Source of the DNA: Desulfurococcales archaeon | Lineage (GTDB): Archaea > Thermoproteota > Thermoprotei_A > Sulfolobales > Ignicoccaceae | Reading direction: 5' to 3' | DNA length: 7,203 nt | Assembly: GCA_015521275.1 (NCBI GenBank) | Contig: WAOJ01000082.1 | Coordinates: 1-7,203, forward strand | Part shown: positions 5,671 to 7,203 of the stretch, piece by piece | Numbering within the stretch: position 1 is the stretch's first letter | Layout of the letters: each line of letters starts with the position of its first letter | Position numbers and translations under genes: made by a program | The notes under the pieces: generated by a model | Database searches by the model: none | What the model was told of the DNA's origin: nothing | What the model saw: only the letters and a program-made list of their open reading frames with translations

Positions 5671-5680
5671 TTTATATTTT
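5671..5680 (-). promoter_or_regulatory. TATA-like box spanning the adkA stop codon, possible internal promoter for rpl34e
   Basis: The minus strand reads AAAATATAAA, where the last three adkA codons GAG AAA ATA run into the stop TAA. The box centre is about 37 bases before the rpl34e ATG. Start of transcription near 5648-5650 would leave a leader of about 10 bases containing at least part of the GAGGGG site. L34e could therefore be made independently of the secY-adkA message. Confidence 0.4.
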
Positions 5681-6271
5681 CTCAACGGCCTCCACGAACT
5701 TCTTGGCAGCCTCTTCCACAGCCCCTTGTCTGTTGTATATCACGTTCACCGCTGCTCCAACGAGGACAGCTGAAGCTATTGCAGCGTTCCTAGCGAACTC
5801 CATGAACTTCTTGAGGAACTCTACGTCTGAGTAATCGCTCCTAACCCTTCCCTTATCGCTCCTCTGCCTCTCCACTATCTCCTCCGGACTGGCCTCTATC
5901 ACGAATATTATTGCTGGGTTTAGGTTTTCTATTACGTGCTTCGGGAGGCCGGGCCAAACTCCGGTGGGAGTGTTTATGGCTGCGTGGGTATCTATTATCA
6001 AAACGCCCTCGTCGCCCAGCTCCTTCTTCGCGTCTTCTATTATGGCCTTAGCCGCCAAGGCTTGGAGCTCCCTTTGCTGGCTTAAGTTTAACTTCCTCAT
6101 TTCATCCCTATGCTCAACCCAGCCCCTCTCCTTGGCCACCTTGAACATATAGTCACCGAAGTTAGCTACCTTCACCTTATATCCCTTCTCCTTTAGTATC
6201 TCAACGGCCTTAGTGGTTACGGTAGTCTTGCCGACTCCGGGAACTCCCGTGGCAATTACTACTCTCATCAT
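5672..6271 (-). CDS. adkA: Archaeal adenylate kinase AdkA
   Basis: AdkA catalyses ATP + AMP to 2 ADP and keeps the adenylate pool balanced in the cytoplasm. The 199-residue protein belongs to the archaeal type, which is trimeric in characterised members and differs in sequence from bacterial Adk. The P-loop is GVPGVGKT (9-16) with Lys15 and Thr16 binding phosphate. IIDTHAAI (92-99) holds the conserved Asp94-Thr-His, and the arginine-rich segment ERQRSDKGRVRSD (134-146) corresponds to the short lid. The C-terminus is the expected amphipathic helix (VEEAAKKFVEAVEKI). The start has two tandem ATGs (6271 and 6268). AGGGGAG, 6 bases before the first and 9 before the second, could serve either. The gene starts 3 bases after the secY stop, the classic archaeal secY-adkA arrangement, so the two are surely co-transcribed. 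Confidence 0.96.
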   Translation of the reverse strand: MMRVVIATGVPGVGKTTVTTKAVEILKEKGYKVKVANFGDYMFKVAKERGWVEHRDEMRKLNLSQQRELQALAAKAIIEDAKKELGDEGVLIIDTHAAINTPTGVWPGLPKHVIENLNPAIIFVIEASPEEIVERQRSDKGRVRSDYSDVEFLKKFMEFARNAAIASAVLVGAAVNVIYNRQGAVEEAAKKFVEAVEKI

Positions 6272-6274
6272 GGC

Positions 6275-7203
6275 TTACTCCCCTAAGACCTTTCTGAGCA
6301 ACGGATAAGTCTCTATCGCCCTCTCGTACGTAAGCATTACGTAGTACTGCTGCAATATCATTACTGCCAGCAGCAGACCCGTTCCGGTTCCGTAAGCCCC
6401 GAAGATGTCCGCCACTATTACTAGCAACGCGGCTATTATGCTTGAGAGTATAGTTAACGGATATATGTACTTAGCCAAGATCTTCTCCAAGTGCCTCGGG
6501 TCGTTCCTCGCTCCGGGTATGTGCAAGCCACTCTCTATCAAGTTCCTAGCTTGAGTAGCGGGGTCCAGTCCAGCTAGCTCAACCCACAGTATTCCGAATG
6601 CGACAGCTAGGATGGTCAACGCTATAGAGTACGTTAACATCCTCAAGGGTTGTAATACTACTGCCAGCAGACCTCTGGGCGGGCTTAAGTAATACGCCAA
6701 CTGCCATAGCGGGCTTTGGGGCCCGGCAGCTTGTGCCATCGTCTGTATGTTTGCAAATATTATTGCTGCTAAGAGCACCGGTATGTTCGTAACGTATAGC
6801 AAGTTTAAGGGTATCTTTATCCTCATTCCCCTCATCTGCTGGACGGACAGGGGGACGTTTATCTTGACTGAGCTCAGATAAGCTATCACTATGATCATCG
6901 CTATTGTTGCCAAGAAGCCTATGAGGTCCGGCATAGCTCCTAGGTTAGTGGTGGTTCCGGCACAGTTCACTTGGATCGGTAGCTTAGGGGCTCCTAAGGG
7001 GTTTCCTACTATCACGCTCAAGGGTCCGCATATCGCTGCTGAAGGCAATAGGCCGGCCCAGAAGATGTGGCCTTGGTGGGAGAACCAGCCTCCAACCTCC
7101 CATGCTATCCCGCTTACCACGCTAGCGGCTATGAACAAGCTTATTCCGCTCCCAAGGCCCCAACCCTTTTGGACCATCTCGTCCATTATGATTACCAATA
7201 TGG
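6275..7203 (-). CDS. secY: SecY, protein translocase channel subunit (C-terminal two-thirds; 5' end beyond the right edge)
   Basis: SecY forms the protein-conducting pore of the Sec translocon with SecE and Sec-beta in the cytoplasmic membrane. The frame is open to the window edge. The first codon at 7198 that could act as a start is TTG, but it encodes an internal Leu of ILVIIMDEMVQKGWGLGSG, the SecY segment ending helix 4 and leading into helix 5. The full gene is expected to be about 440-470 codons. Counting from base 7198, helix 5 spans about 16-32, an external loop 33-89, helix 6 90-110, a cytoplasmic loop with NVPLSVQQMRG 111-133 and helix 7 134-152. Helix 8 follows at about 177-206, then the large ribosome-facing loop with GLDPATQARNLIESG (210-224), helices 9 and 10 at about 245-289, and the cytoplasmic tail ending LLRKVLGE. 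The 5/6 loop is long and holds Cys57 and Cys79. Confidence 0.97.
   Translation of the reverse strand, partial: ILVIIMDEMVQKGWGLGSGISLFIAASVVSGIAWEVGGWFSHQGHIFWAGLLPSAAICGPLSVIVGNPLGAPKLPIQVNCAGTTTNLGAMPDLIGFLATIAMIIVIAYLSSVKINVPLSVQQMRGMRIKIPLNLLYVTNIPVLLAAIIFANIQTMAQAAGPQSPLWQLAYYLSPPRGLLAVVLQPLRMLTYSIALTILAVAFGILWVELAGLDPATQARNLIESGLHIPGARNDPRHLEKILAKYIYPLTILSSIIAALLVIVADIFGAYGTGTGLLLAVMILQQYYVMLTYERAIETYPLLRKVLGE
6278..6284 (-). promoter_or_regulatory. Shine-Dalgarno site for adkA inside the end of secY
   Basis: AGGGGAG on the minus strand forms part of the last secY codons and lies 6 bases before the first adkA ATG. It indicates translation coupled to secY. Confidence 0.65.

Noticed and set aside
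7196..7198. TTG as the start codon of secY
   Set aside because: The frame continues upstream (ATA codon before it) and the sequence here is the internal end of helix 4, so the gene is cut by the window edge rather than starting here.
1..7203. Defence system, CRISPR array, insertion sequence or recent gene transfer
   Set aside because: No array-like direct repeats, transposase, terminal repeats or nuclease/toxin motifs were seen, and codon habits are uniform across all genes.

Overview
The window comes from an archaeon, most likely a hyperthermophilic crenarchaeote of the Desulfurococcales. Ignicoccus is my tentative guess, from general sequence feel rather than any search. The domain is fixed by archaeal-type AdkA adenylate kinase, ribosomal protein L34e, the archaeal/eukaryal pseudouridine synthase Cbf5 and an archaeal-type SecY. 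Supporting signs are heavy AGG (Arg) and ATA (Ile) use, TATA boxes about 30 bases before some start codons, and genes without Shine-Dalgarno sites that are probably leaderless.

Layout. The plus strand (1-5238) carries five genes. First is the 3' end of an unrecognised gene cut by the left edge. It is coupled by a 1-base gap to cbf5. Next come a DUF885-type zinc metallopeptidase, a membrane protein with an extracytoplasmic thioredoxin-like domain fused to a CcdA/DsbD-like six-helix core, and an iron-type alcohol dehydrogenase. The minus strand (7203-5366) carries secY (cut by the right edge), adkA and rpl34e, transcribed toward the plus-strand block. The two blocks converge on a 127-base spacer (5239-5365) holding a strong TATA-like word, an imperfect 10-bp inverted repeat and a T-run that probably ends the minus-strand transcript.

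How the genes relate. secY-adkA-rpl34e is the remnant of the archaeal ribosomal-protein superoperon. In many relatives it continues through a DUF106 membrane protein gene, cmk, rpl14e and cbf5. Here DUF106 is missing between adkA and rpl34e, the run stops after rpl34e, and cbf5 lies about 4 kb away on the opposite strand with three unrelated genes between. This looks like an inversion or insertion that split the cluster.

Most worth following up: (1) the thioredoxin-CcdA fusion has apparently lost one cysteine of each expected redox pair; (2) the alcohol dehydrogenase carries signatures of the hydroxyacid-oxoacid transhydrogenase (ADHFE1-like) branch. That branch interconverts 4-hydroxybutyrate and succinic semialdehyde, so the enzyme is a candidate succinic semialdehyde reductase of the dicarboxylate/4-hydroxybutyrate carbon-fixation cycle. 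I saw no mobile element, CRISPR array, tRNA or rRNA. All genes have similar codon habits, so nothing suggests recent transfer.
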